Origin: Deltaproteobacteria bacterium
GTDB lineage: Bacteria > Myxococcota_A > UBA9160
Direction of reading: 5' to 3'
Assembly (NCBI GenBank): GCA_020849175.1
Contig: JADLGR010000059.1
Coordinates: forward strand, 1-36,763
DNA length: 36,763 nt
In this document: positions 18,440-30,349 of the stretch, piece after piece
How positions within the stretch are numbered: the stretch's first letter is position 1
Layout of the letters: the number at the start of each line of letters is the position of its first letter
Made by a program: the position numbers and the translations under genes
Notes under the pieces: model-generated
What the model saw: only the letters and a program-made list of their open reading frames with translations
What the model was told of the DNA's origin: nothing
Database searches by the model: none

Positions 18440-18996
18440 GCGCCGCCGCCGCCCCGGCGTTCGGCGAGGCGTGCCATCTGCGCCGCGATCCTCGCCGCAT
18501 CGCTCACCTGCTCGAAGATGCGATAGGCCGGCTCGCCGAAGAGCACGAAGCGAATCTCCTCGAGACTGGTCTCCCCGTCGAGATGCGCGCGCGCCTCTTC
18601 GAGCAGCACCTCTGCACAGCGCCGAAGCGGGAAGCCCGCGATACCCGCACCGATCGCGGGCGCAGCGAGCGTTCGACAGCCGTGCTCGCGTGCGAGCGCG
18701 AGCGCGCGGCGGAACGAGCTCCGAACGCTCTCCTCGCTCGCCTGCCCGCCGGGCGGCATGCTCGCCGCGTGGATCACGTGGCGCGCCGCGAGTCGCCCGG
18801 CGCCGGTGATCGCCGCTTCGCCGACGGCGATCGGCCCGTGACGATCGCACTCGGCCTGGATCTCGGACCCGCCACGCGCGGCGATCGCGCCTGCGACCCC
18901 TGCGCCCAGCACGAGCGCGCTGTTGGCGGCATTCACGATCGCGTCGGCGCGCTCCGCCGCGAGATCCCCTTCCCGCAGCACGATGCGGCCTGTCAC
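18436..18996 (-). CDS. Macro-domain (ADP-ribose-binding/hydrolase) protein
   Basis: GDLAAERADAIVNAANSALVLGAGVAGAIAARGGSEIQAECDRHGPIAVGEAAITGAGRLAARHVIHAA. Confidence 0.9.
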   Translation of the reverse strand: MTGRIVLREGDLAAERADAIVNAANSALVLGAGVAGAIAARGGSEIQAECDRHGPIAVGEAAITGAGRLAARHVIHAASMPPGGQASEESVRSSFRRALALAREHGCRTLAAPAIGAGIAGFPLRRCAEVLLEEARAHLDGETSLEEIRFVLFGEPAYRIFEQVSDAARIAAQMARLAERRGGGGA

Positions 18997-19014
18997 CCGA
19001 TTCCTCCTCTTCGC

Positions 19015-19623
19015 TCAGCCGCGGGCTGCGAAGAGCTCCTCCTCGACGAGCTCGCAGAGCACGTGGCCCACCGCGATGTGCGCCTCCTGGATGCGCTGCG
19101 TGTCGGCCGAGGGCACCACGATCGCCACGTCGACGGCCGGGGCGAGCTTGCCGCCGCCGCGGCCGGTCAGTGCGATCGTCCGCAGTCCGCGCCCGCGCGC
19201 TTCGCGGACGGCCTCGAGCACGTTCGGCGAGTTGCCGGAGGTCGAGATCGCGAGCGCGACATCCCCCATCCGCCCATGGGCGGACACGAGCCGTGCGAAC
19301 ACGCGTTCGAACCCGTAGTCGTTGCCGAGCGCCGTCACGTCGGAGGAGTTGGCGGTGAGCGCGATCGCAGGAAGCGCGTCGCGCTCGCCGCGGAAGCGGC
19401 CGGTGAGCTCGGCGGCGATGTGCTGCGCATCGGCAGCCGACCCGCCGTTGCCGAAGAGCAGGAGCTTGCCCCCGCCGCGGAAGCCCTCGACGATCATCGA
19501 GGCAGCGGCCGTGATGGCAGACGAGCTCTCGGCCGCCAGCGCACGCTTGACGGCCGCGCTCTCGTCGAGCAGCTCTCGCACCCGCGCGGCAGCGTCGAGC
19601 GATCGGTCCGGACCTCGGCCCAC
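19015..19623 (-). CDS. gmhA: Phosphoheptose isomerase (SIS domain)
   Basis: LLFGNGGSAADAQHIAAELTGRFRGERDALPAIALTANSSDVTALGNDYGFERVFARLV, ISTSGNSPNVLEAV, QEAHIAVGH. Confidence 0.9.
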   Translation of the reverse strand: MGRGPDRSLDAAARVRELLDESAAVKRALAAESSSAITAAASMIVEGFRGGGKLLLFGNGGSAADAQHIAAELTGRFRGERDALPAIALTANSSDVTALGNDYGFERVFARLVSAHGRMGDVALAISTSGNSPNVLEAVREARGRGLRTIALTGRGGGKLAPAVDVAIVVPSADTQRIQEAHIAVGHVLCELVEEELFAARG

Positions 19624-19808
19624 GGTTCCCCCGAGGCGGCCCGAGATCCCACGAAACCGCTGAAAAACCGGAAGGATAGGCCGCCGCGACCGAGTCTACC
19701 CAGCGCGCAGGAGCGCTGCAACGCGACGCGATCACGACCCGGGGGGCTGCTAGGATCGTCGCACTGGGCGGCCGTCCACTACCCCCGCCCGACAGGAGTG
19801 AGCGCGCC

Positions 19809-20135
19809 ATGGGCAAGATGCTGGACGTCACGGACCGCAGCTTCGACGAAGAGGTGTTGAAGGCGGCGCTGCCGACCGTCATCGACTTCTGGGCCGAGTG
19901 GTGCGCGCCGTGCCGCCAGATCAAGCCGATCCTCGAGGAGCTGGCGCAGCGCTACGACGGCAAGGTCAAGATCGTCAAGCTCAACGTCGACGAGAATCCG
20001 CAGACGATGACGAAGTACGGCGTACGTGCGATCCCGACGCTGCTCGCCTTCAAGAACGGCGTCGTCGTGCAGCAGGTGCAGGGCGCGCGCCCGAAGGCCT
20101 TCTTCGAGCAGATGCTGGACGGCCTGATCGCGTAG
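19809..20135 (+). CDS. trxA: Thioredoxin
   Basis: [26 protein letters not shown]...[29 protein letters not shown]. Confidence 0.95.
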   Translation: MGKMLDVTDRSFDEEVLKAALPTVIDFWAEWCAPCRQIKPILEELAQRYDGKVKIVKLNVDENPQTMTKYGVRAIPTLLAFKNGVVVQQVQGARPKAFFEQMLDGLIA

Positions 20136-20177
20136 GCCGCGTGCCTCGCGGGCGATCCTCCCGGGAGCGGCCGTCGG

Positions 20178-20951
20178 TCATGGCCCGTGCGCTTCGGGCT
20201 CTGCGTCTTCCGCGTCTGCTGCGTCTGCCGCGTCTGCCGCGAGCTCGGACGCGGAGGGCTTCGCGGGCGGCTCGAAGAAGCGCACCGGCCAGCAGCGACG
20301 AACGGCAGCGCGGTAGAGAAACGGGTCGGGATTCGTCACCACCGGGTGTCCTACGAGGTCGAGAAGCGGCACGTCGGTGATCGAGTCCGTGTAGAACCAG
20401 CTCTTCGCCAGATCGATGCCCTGCTCCTCGATGAACTGCTGCAGCCAGTAGATCTTGCCCTCCTCGAAGCAGATCGGCTCGATCACGCGACCGGTGAATC
20501 GGCCCTGCTCGACTTCGAGGCGGGTATAGAGGTAGTGGCGGATGCCGAGCCGCTCGGCGAGCGGCCGCACCACGAACCGGGTCGCGCCCGAGACGATCGC
20601 GACGACGTGCCCGGCTGCCTGGTGCTCCCTCACGAGAGCCTCGGCTTCGGGGTAGATCGTCGGCGCGACCATCTCACGGAACCAGCGGTTGGCTTCGCGC
20701 GTGAGCGTTCGCTCGGACTGTCCCTTGAACTGGACCATCATGCTCCGCGTCCATGCGCGGATGTCGAGCAAGCCCGCCTTGTAGCGAAGGTACGCGCCGA
20801 GCCCCGCGAGGAGGTCCCAGCCCGTGATCTCTCCTCGCTGGTACTGGTACTTCATGTAGAGCGTGCCGGAGTTCTCGGCGATCAGCGTCTTGTCCATGTC
20901 GAAGAAGGCGCCGGCGCGCAGGTGCGGTCGAACGGGCGAACGGCTCGGCAT
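20178..20951 (-). CDS. HAD-IB family (SerB-like) hydrolase
   Basis: AFFDMDKTLIAENSG, VAIVSGATRFVVRPLAERLGI, WFYTDSITDVPLLDLVGHPVVTNPD. Confidence 0.9.
   Translation of the reverse strand: MPSRSPVRPHLRAGAFFDMDKTLIAENSGTLYMKYQYQRGEITGWDLLAGLGAYLRYKAGLLDIRAWTRSMMVQFKGQSERTLTREANRWFREMVAPTIYPEAEALVREHQAAGHVVAIVSGATRFVVRPLAERLGIRHYLYTRLEVEQGRFTGRVIEPICFEEGKIYWLQQFIEEQGIDLAKSWFYTDSITDVPLLDLVGHPVVTNPDPFLYRAAVRRCWPVRFFEPPAKPSASELAADAADAADAEDAEPEAHGP
20203..20238 (-). repeat. Four near-identical 9-nt tandem units (GCGTCTGCC-type) encoding the Ala-Ala-Asp/Glu-rich tail of the HAD protein
   Basis: gcgtcttcc gcgtctgct gcgtctgcc gcgtctgcc; protein tail ELAADAADAADAEDAEPEAHGP. Confidence 0.85.
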
Positions 20952-20960
20952 CCCGCGATT

Positions 20961-22070
20961 CTAGAACATGAACCGGCGCATCGAGACGTTGAGCAGGAGT
21001 CCGATGCACACGAGACTCGCGATCAGGGACGACCCGCCGTACGAAAAGAGCGGGAAGGTCACGCCGATCACCGGAGCGAGGCCGAGCACCATCGCGATGT
21101 TGATCACCGCTGGCCAGAGCAGCGCGCCCACGACACCGATCGCGAGCATCGCGCCAAAGCCGTCCTTCGACCGGCGGGCGATCACGAGACCCCAGAGGAG
21201 CAGGGCGGCGTACAGACCGAGGACGAGCGCGCTGCCCACGAACCCCCACTCTTCCGCCAGCACGGAGAAGATGAAGTCCGTGTGCTGGGTCGGGAGGAAT
21301 CGGAGCTGTGTCTGCGTCCCCTCGAGGTATCCCTTCCCGAACATTGCGCCCGAGCCGATCGCGATCTTCGACTGGATCGCCTGATAGCCGGAAGCGAGCG
21401 GATCGCGGCCCGGCTCGAGGAAGTCGAGAATGCGCTTGCGCTGGTATTCGGCCAGTGCGAACGACCACAGGCCCACGAGGCCCGCCGCCCCGGCGACGCC
21501 GACGGCCGCCCACGCCCGCCACGGCACGCGAACGAAGGGCAGATACGTGGCGCCGACGAGCAGCGTGAGGAGCGCAACGCCCATGTCCTTCTGAAGGACG
21601 ATGAGGCCGACCGGCAGCGCGATCACGAGGCCCGGGCGCCACAGATCGCGCAGACGACGCATCTCCTGCGGAGGATGGCGATGGAAGGTCCACGCCAGCG
21701 CCAGCACGAGCCCGACCTTCGAGAACTCCGACGGCTGCAGCCGGACCGGCCCGAACGTGAGCCACGAGCTGTTACCGCGCGTCACCGGCGCGAGCACGAG
21801 CGTCGACGCGAGCAGCAGGGTCGACGCGAGGTAGATCGGGATCGCGAGCCGTTCGAGGCGGCGGTAGTCGACGAGGAGTGCAGCCACGAGGCCGACCGTC
21901 CCGAGACCCGCGGACACGAGCTGGCGCCGCACCTCGGGAGACAGGTCGCCCGACGTCGTGCCGTGCGTCGCGGAGACGAGGTTCGCGATCCCCAGGGCGA
22001 CCAGCACACTCGCCAGCAGCAGCAGCGTCCAGTCGAAGTTCTGCAGCAGCCGACGATCAATCAGCGGCAT
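20961..22070 (-). CDS. rodA: Rod shape-determining protein RodA (SEDS glycosyltransferase)
   Basis: MPLIDRRLLQNFDWTLLLL, LQPSEFSKVGLVLALAWTF, QKDMGVALL, SYGGSSLIASLVCIGLLLNVSMRR; ATG at 22070 chosen over the ORF-track start 22115. Confidence 0.93.
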   Translation of the reverse strand: MPLIDRRLLQNFDWTLLLLASVLVALGIANLVSATHGTTSGDLSPEVRRQLVSAGLGTVGLVAALLVDYRRLERLAIPIYLASTLLLASTLVLAPVTRGNSSWLTFGPVRLQPSEFSKVGLVLALAWTFHRHPPQEMRRLRDLWRPGLVIALPVGLIVLQKDMGVALLTLLVGATYLPFVRVPWRAWAAVGVAGAAGLVGLWSFALAEYQRKRILDFLEPGRDPLASGYQAIQSKIAIGSGAMFGKGYLEGTQTQLRFLPTQHTDFIFSVLAEEWGFVGSALVLGLYAALLLWGLVIARRSKDGFGAMLAIGVVGALLWPAVINIAMVLGLAPVIGVTFPLFSYGGSSLIASLVCIGLLLNVSMRRFMF

Positions 22071-24093
22071 CGCTTCCTCCGACGGCGGTGTCGGGTGTCG
22101 CGGCCTCCGGTGCATCCTCGATCAGCGGGTCCTCGTCTTCTTCGTGCGGAGTGTTGCTCGTAACGATCGGCTTCGGCGGCGGCACGACGCCCTTCTTCTC
22201 GAAGTACTTCGCCAGCACTTTCTGCGCTAGCGGTGCTGCCGCCGATCCGCCGTGACCGCCGTGCTCCGCGAGGACGGCCACGACGATCTCCGCGTCCTCG
22301 GCCGGCGCGAAAGACACGAACCACGCGTGATCGCGGTACTGGCGCGGGATCTTGCTCTCCTTCACGCCCTCGAAGTGCTCGAGCCGCACCACCTGCGCCG
22401 TCCCCGTCTTCCCGGCGACCGGAACGCCCGGCACGCGCGCCTTGCTCCCCGTACCCCCGGGCTGCTCGACGACGCCGGCCAGGGCCTTGCGAATGAGCGC
22501 GAGGCTCTCGGGCTTGACCGGCACCGCCCCGTTGATCTTCGGCTTCGTCTCGTCGATCCCGCTCTCGGAGCGCCGCCGGCGCAGGACGAGACGCGGCTCG
22601 TAGAGCGTTCCTCCGTTCGCGATCGCGGCGTAGGCGACGGCGAGCTGAAGCGGCGTCGTCAGGTCGTAGCCCTGCCCGATCGAGATCGACACGGTTTCTC
22701 CGGGATACCACGGAGTCTTGAAACGCCGGAGCTTCCACTCGCTGCTCGGAACGAGACCCGGCTTCTCGTCCGAGAGCGGGATACCCGTGAGCCTCCCGAG
22801 GTTGAACGCCTTCGAGAAGCTCGCGATGCGATCGACGCCGAGCCGCACACCAAGCTGGTAGTAGTAGACGTCGCACGAGCGTACGAGCGAGGTGTGAAGA
22901 TCGACCGCGCCGTGGCCCTCCTTCTTCCAGCACTTGAAGCTGCGATTGCCGTACCAGAACGACCCCGGACACACGACGCGGCTCGACGGCGTGATGAGCC
23001 CGGTCTCGAGGCCCGCCGCGGCGAGGAACACCTTGTACGTCGAGCCGGGCGGGTACTGCCCGGCGACGACGCGGTTCTGCAGGGGCTTGAGCGGGTCCTT
23101 CGTGAGCGAGCGCCAGGTCTCGGCATCGACACCGCCCGCGAAGGCGTTCGGGTCGAAGGCCGGACGCGAGACCATCGCCAGCACGTCACCACTTCGCGGA
23201 TCGAGCGCCACCAGCGCTCCCTCACGATCCGGCTCCTCCGGGCTCTCGGCCCGGAAGGCCTCGGCCGCCGCGCGCTGCAAGTCGAGGTCGATCGTGAGCG
23301 TCACGTCCGAGCCGGGTATGGGATCGACCTCGTCGAGGCGCTCGACCTCGCGTCCCGCGACGTCGACGATCACGTTGCGTCCTCCCGCCGACCCGCGCAG
23401 CGACGATTCGAGCACCGCCTCGAGGCCCGTCTGACCGATGACCTCGCCCTGCCGGTAGGTCTGGAACTCGGGGCGCTCGAGCTGGTCGGCCCGCACCTCG
23501 CCGAGCGTTCCCAGCAGATGCGCCGCGAGGTCGCCGCCCGTGTATTCGCGGCGCGGCCGAACCTCGGTGATGACGCCGGGTAGCGCGTAGCGGTGCGTCT
23601 CGATGCGGGCGAGGCTCTCGTACGGAAGATCGGCCTGCACGAGGAGCGGCTGGAAGCGCTCGCGGCCGCGACGCCGGTCGACGCGCGCGCGCAGCCCCGC
23701 GGTGTCGGTGTCGAGAAGCTGGCCGATGGCGCGGTAGGTGCGCTCCGCACCACGCACCTCGCTCGGCATCACCTCGAGATCGAAGGCCGGCCGCGTGCTT
23801 GCGAGCACGCGGCCCTCGCGATCGAGGATCCTCCCGCGCGGCGCGTCGAGCCGCACGGTGCGAATCGAGTTCTGTTCGGACCGCATGCGAAGCTCGGCGC
23901 CCTCGACGATCTGGAGCTGCGCGAGGCGCCCGACGAAGACCGCGAAGACCGCGAAGATCAGCAGGCCGAGGAGCCACAGGCGGCCCTCGATCACGACCTC
24001 CTTGCCAGCGGTGACGCGTTCGCGCACGGCGTTTCGCGCCCGCTCAGCGCCGGCTCGCGGCCCAGGGTGCCGCGCCGATCCATGCGACACCAC
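22057..24093 (-). CDS. mrdA: Penicillin-binding protein 2 (peptidoglycan transpeptidase)
   Basis: RGRILDREGRVLAS, QYPPGSTYKVF (SxxK), VPVAGKTGTAQV (KTG). Start uncertain; a downstream GTG (e.g. 24027) would remove most of the overlap with mreD. Confidence 0.93.
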   Translation of the reverse strand: MVSHGSARHPGPRAGAERARNAVRERVTAGKEVVIEGRLWLLGLLIFAVFAVFVGRLAQLQIVEGAELRMRSEQNSIRTVRLDAPRGRILDREGRVLASTRPAFDLEVMPSEVRGAERTYRAIGQLLDTDTAGLRARVDRRRGRERFQPLLVQADLPYESLARIETHRYALPGVITEVRPRREYTGGDLAAHLLGTLGEVRADQLERPEFQTYRQGEVIGQTGLEAVLESSLRGSAGGRNVIVDVAGREVERLDEVDPIPGSDVTLTIDLDLQRAAAEAFRAESPEEPDREGALVALDPRSGDVLAMVSRPAFDPNAFAGGVDAETWRSLTKDPLKPLQNRVVAGQYPPGSTYKVFLAAAGLETGLITPSSRVVCPGSFWYGNRSFKCWKKEGHGAVDLHTSLVRSCDVYYYQLGVRLGVDRIASFSKAFNLGRLTGIPLSDEKPGLVPSSEWKLRRFKTPWYPGETVSISIGQGYDLTTPLQLAVAYAAIANGGTLYEPRLVLRRRRSESGIDETKPKINGAVPVKPESLALIRKALAGVVEQPGGTGSKARVPGVPVAGKTGTAQVVRLEHFEGVKESKIPRQYRDHAWFVSFAPAEDAEIVVAVLAEHGGHGGSAAAPLAQKVLAKYFEKKGVVPPPKPIVTSNTPHEEDEDPLIEDAPEAATPDTAVGGSDAAD

Positions 24094-24592
24094 GCCGTGT
24101 CGGATCGAGCTCTCCTGCGGCCGACGCGACTGCCTCGACCATCCTGCACGTCGGCGGCGCGATCAGCGCGTTGACGCCCGTCTGCAGCGCCAGGCCGACG
24201 AGGGCTGCGAGGCCGTGGCTCGCCACGCCCCCTTCCGGCCGCACCAGCACCGCCATCGCGACGACCGCGACCGGTGTCAGAAGTGCGAGGAGGATCGCTT
24301 CGGACGCTCCGTGGCGCAGCTCGAGCGATCGGTTTGCGATGCGGGTCACCGCGAACGGCACCAGCAGCGCCAGCACCCCGAGGCCGAGCGGAGAGCCGCC
24401 GAGCAGGTCGGACGCGAAGCCGAGCGCGGCGAGAACGAGCAGAGCGGGCGTGCCGCCGAGGTACAACGCTGCAGAGACGCTCAGCACGAGCGCCACGTTG
24501 GGAAGCAGCGCCGCAGGGATGGCGAACACCAAGGCACCCTCGACGAGGAGAGCGAGCGCGCCGATCGCGACGAGTGCGAGCGCCGACTTCAC
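24044..24592 (-). CDS. mreD: Rod shape-determining protein MreD
   Basis: Small polytopic membrane protein between mreC and mrdA; LVEGALVFAIPAALLPNVALVLSVSAALYLGGTPALLVLAALGFASDLLGGSPLGLGVLALL. Confidence 0.85.
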   Translation of the reverse strand: MKSALALVAIGALALLVEGALVFAIPAALLPNVALVLSVSAALYLGGTPALLVLAALGFASDLLGGSPLGLGVLALLVPFAVTRIANRSLELRHGASEAILLALLTPVAVVAMAVLVRPEGGVASHGLAALVGLALQTGVNALIAPPTCRMVEAVASAAGELDPTRRGVAWIGAAPWAASRR

Positions 24593-25497
24593 GGCACGGC
24601 CTTCGCGTCGGCGCGCGGCGCTGCCCCCACCGCGGGAGGTTCGTCACCGGCGAGCAGTTCGAGGGTCGGGCTCCGCCAGAGCACGGCGAAGACACGCTCG
24701 AGGCGCTCGAAGCCGGCGGCCGGAGCCAGCCGGGCACGACGGACGAGGTACGGCGCGTCTCGTGCGACCGAGACGACCTCTCCGATCCGGATGCCCTTCG
24801 GGTAGACGCCGCCGTAGCCCGACGTGATCACCAGATCGCCGACCTGCACCTCCTCGGGCGGTCCGGTGTACTCGAACTCGAGCTCGGCCCCGCCGGTGCC
24901 GCGCACGATCCCGCGTGCACGGCTGCGCTGGACCAGGCCGTCTACGGCGCTTTGCCGGTCGAGGATCAGCATTGCGCGCGCCGCGTGCGGAGTCGTGGCG
25001 GTCACCAGCCCGACGACCCCGCTCTCCGTCACGATCGGCATCCCCGCACGAAGCCCGTGGTCGCGCCCGCGGTCGAGCACCACGCTACGAAACCACGGCG
25101 AGACATCCTGGCCCACGACCTCCGTCGCGAGCATCGACAGCTCGAGCTGAGCGCGCAGCGCCGCCACCTGCTCGAGCGCCCCGCTGGCGAGGAGCGCCTC
25201 GCGAAGCTGGAGGCCCTCGTCCTCGAGCGCCGCCACCCGCGCACGCAGCGCCGCGTTCTCATCGCGAACGCCGAGCAGATCGACGTAGCGCCGGTAGGCG
25301 TCTCGGATCAGCTCGAGCGGAGCGGTGAGGACGCGCTGGACCGGTGCCGCCACCTCGAGCAGCCCCCCAGAGAGCCACGAGAGGTCGCGCCCGCCAGCTT
25401 GCAGCGCACGCTGGTCCGCGAGGAGCGAGATCGCCGCAAGGACGGCCAGCCCTGCGAAGAGCAGTGGAAGGCGCAGACGGTGGAGAATGTCGCGCAT
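24589..25497 (-). CDS. mreC: Rod shape-determining protein MreC
   Basis: Single N-terminal TM, LRARVAALEDEGLQLREALL, VVLDRGRDHGLRAGMPIVTESGVVGLVTATTPHAARAMLILD. Confidence 0.92.
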   Translation of the reverse strand: MRDILHRLRLPLLFAGLAVLAAISLLADQRALQAGGRDLSWLSGGLLEVAAPVQRVLTAPLELIRDAYRRYVDLLGVRDENAALRARVAALEDEGLQLREALLASGALEQVAALRAQLELSMLATEVVGQDVSPWFRSVVLDRGRDHGLRAGMPIVTESGVVGLVTATTPHAARAMLILDRQSAVDGLVQRSRARGIVRGTGGAELEFEYTGPPEEVQVGDLVITSGYGGVYPKGIRIGEVVSVARDAPYLVRRARLAPAAGFERLERVFAVLWRSPTLELLAGDEPPAVGAAPRADAKAVP

Positions 25498-25534
25498 GGC
25501 CTCCGCGCCGCAGCCGGCCGAAGGGGGTGGGCGT

Positions 25535-28359
<2,825 letters not shown>

Positions 28360-28374
28360 CACGGCGCGCTCCGG

Positions 28375-29346
28375 CTACCGGACGAGGATCACCTTTCCCG
28401 TCGTGGCCCGGCTCTCGAGCGCGCGCTGTGCACAGGCCGCGTCCGCCAGCGCGAAGCGACCGCCGATGCGAACGCGGAGCTCGCCGGTCGCGACCGCGCC
28501 GAGAACGGCCTGCGCACGCAGCGCGAACTCCTCGCGCGTGGCGACGAAGTGCGCGAGCGAGGGTCGCGTCACGACGAGGGAGCCACCGGCGTTGAGCCGC
28601 TGCAAGTCGAACGGCGGAACCGGACCGCTCGACTGGCCGAAGAGCGCGAGCAGGCCGCGCGGCCGCAGCGACGCGAGACTCCCATCGAAGGTCGTCGCGC
28701 CGACGCCGTCGTACACGACGTCGACGCCGCGCCCTCCGCTCGCCTCGCGCGCAGCAGCGACGAAGTCCTCTCGGTCGTAGCGCACGACGCGCTCCGCACC
28801 CGCCTCGCGGACGAGGGCGGCCTTCGCCTCGGTCGAGCACGTCCCGACGACGCGAACGCCCGCGCTACGAAGGAGCTGCACGAGCAGCAGGCCCGTTCCT
28901 CCCGATGCCGCGTGCACGAGCGCCCAGTCCCCGGACCGCACTTCGCGAAGCGCATACACCAGATAGTGTGCTGTCATGCCCTGCAGCATCACGGCGGCCG
29001 CGATCTCGTCGGTGACCTCGTCCGGCACCCGGACGAGCTGCGCCGCCGGAGCCACGACGACGTCGGCGTACGAGCCCGGCGCCGACGCCCACGCGACGCG
29101 GTCGCCCGGTGAAAGACCTGCGACGCCTTCGCCGACGGCCTCGACCCGCCCTGCCCCTTCGAGCCCCGCGACGAACGGCAGCGCTCGCGCATAGAGCCCC
29201 GTCCGAAAGTAGACGTCGATGAAGTTGACGCCCGCCGCAGCGACGCGAACGCGCACCTGCCCTTCGCCAGGCGGTCCGGGATCGTGCTCCGCGATCCGCA
29301 GGACCTCGGGCCCACCCGTCTTGTCGACGACGATCGCGCGCGACAT
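28375..29346 (-). CDS. Quinone oxidoreductase / zinc-independent MDR family
   Basis: MSRAIVVDKTGGPEVLRIAEHDPGPPGEGQVRVRVAAAGVNFIDVYFRTGLY, ALVHAASGGTGLLLVQLLRSAG. Confidence 0.92.
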   Translation of the reverse strand: MSRAIVVDKTGGPEVLRIAEHDPGPPGEGQVRVRVAAAGVNFIDVYFRTGLYARALPFVAGLEGAGRVEAVGEGVAGLSPGDRVAWASAPGSYADVVVAPAAQLVRVPDEVTDEIAAAVMLQGMTAHYLVYALREVRSGDWALVHAASGGTGLLLVQLLRSAGVRVVGTCSTEAKAALVREAGAERVVRYDREDFVAAAREASGGRGVDVVYDGVGATTFDGSLASLRPRGLLALFGQSSGPVPPFDLQRLNAGGSLVVTRPSLAHFVATREEFALRAQAVLGAVATGELRVRIGGRFALADAACAQRALESRATTGKVILVR

Positions 29347-29351
29347 GGCGC

Positions 29352-29936
29352 CTAGGCGAAGCTCTCCTTGCGATGCCGGATGAGCTCCATGAACTCCGTG
29401 CGAGTCTTGACGTCGCTGTTGAAGGCGCCGCGCATGGAGCTGGTGACGGCGAACGCGTTCTGCTGCTCGACGCCACGCATCTTCATGCACAGATGGGTGC
29501 CCTCGATGACCACGCCGACGCCACGAGGGACGAGCACGCACTCGAGGATGCCTGCGAGCTCGGTCGTCAGCCTTTCCTGCACCTGGAGCCGCCGCGAGTA
29601 CATCTCGACCAGTCGCGGGATCTTCGAGAGCCCGACGATCTTTCCGTTCGGGATGTATCCCACGTGGACGCGCCCGAAGAACGGCAGGAGGTGGTGCTCG
29701 CACAGGCTGTAGAAGTCGATGTCCTTCACCAGCACCATCTCGTCGTAATCGACGTCGAAGAGCGCACCGTTGAGCAGCGTCATCGGGTCCTGCCCGTACC
29801 CGGACGTGAGAAAGCGCAGTGCTTTGGCAACGCGGTCTGGCGTTCGCACGAGACCATCGCGGCCCGGGTCCTCGCCGAGCTCCTTGAGCTGCGCACGGAT
29901 CAGCGGTTCGATCGGATCGAGATCGTCGGAGCTCAT
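29352..29936 (-). CDS. folE: GTP cyclohydrolase I, zinc type
   Basis: [66 protein letters not shown]. Confidence 0.95.
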   Translation of the reverse strand: MSSDDLDPIEPLIRAQLKELGEDPGRDGLVRTPDRVAKALRFLTSGYGQDPMTLLNGALFDVDYDEMVLVKDIDFYSLCEHHLLPFFGRVHVGYIPNGKIVGLSKIPRLVEMYSRRLQVQERLTTELAGILECVLVPRGVGVVIEGTHLCMKMRGVEQQNAFAVTSSMRGAFNSDVKTRTEFMELIRHRKESFA

Positions 29937-30349
29937 GCGGACTCCCCGGTTTCGAACGCGTTGCGCGGCGTCTCGACGACGCGCACGCGAACGAGCCGCG
30001 CCGTGCCGAGCGCTGCAATCGGTGCCACCAGCGCCTCGTGGGCCACGATCGCGATGTTCTCCGCGGTCGGAACCCGTCCTGCGAAGAGCGGAACCTCGTT
30101 CAGCAGGCAGTGGTCGAGCCGGTCGAGCACGTGCTCGCGCACCAGCGCGTCGATCGCCGCAGGCGGCGCGATCCAGCCAGCGACGGGGTCGACCGGCCCG
30201 CCGATCGTCACCTCGAGACCGTAGTCGTGGCCGTGTCCGTTCGGGTTCGCACACTTGCCGTAGACGCGAACGTTCTCCGGCGCCGAGAGCTTCGGGCTCG
30301 CCAACACGTGGGCCGCGGCGAAGCGGTAGCGGCGGGCCGACTCGATCAC
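29933..30349 (-). CDS. 6-pyruvoyl-tetrahydropterin synthase / QueD family protein, motif-intact copy (138 aa, GTG start)
   Basis: [47 protein letters not shown]...LDHCLLNEV...[16 protein letters not shown] start overlaps the upstream TGA (GTGA). Confidence 0.88.
   Translation of the reverse strand: MIESARRYRFAAAHVLASPKLSAPENVRVYGKCANPNGHGHDYGLEVTIGGPVDPVAGWIAPPAAIDALVREHVLDRLDHCLLNEVPLFAGRVPTAENIAIVAHEALVAPIAALGTARLVRVRVVETPRNAFETGESA

Noticed and set aside
20187-22163. 658-aa ORF antisense to the HAD and rodA genes
   Set aside because: Shadow ORF; the minus-strand genes carry full family motifs.
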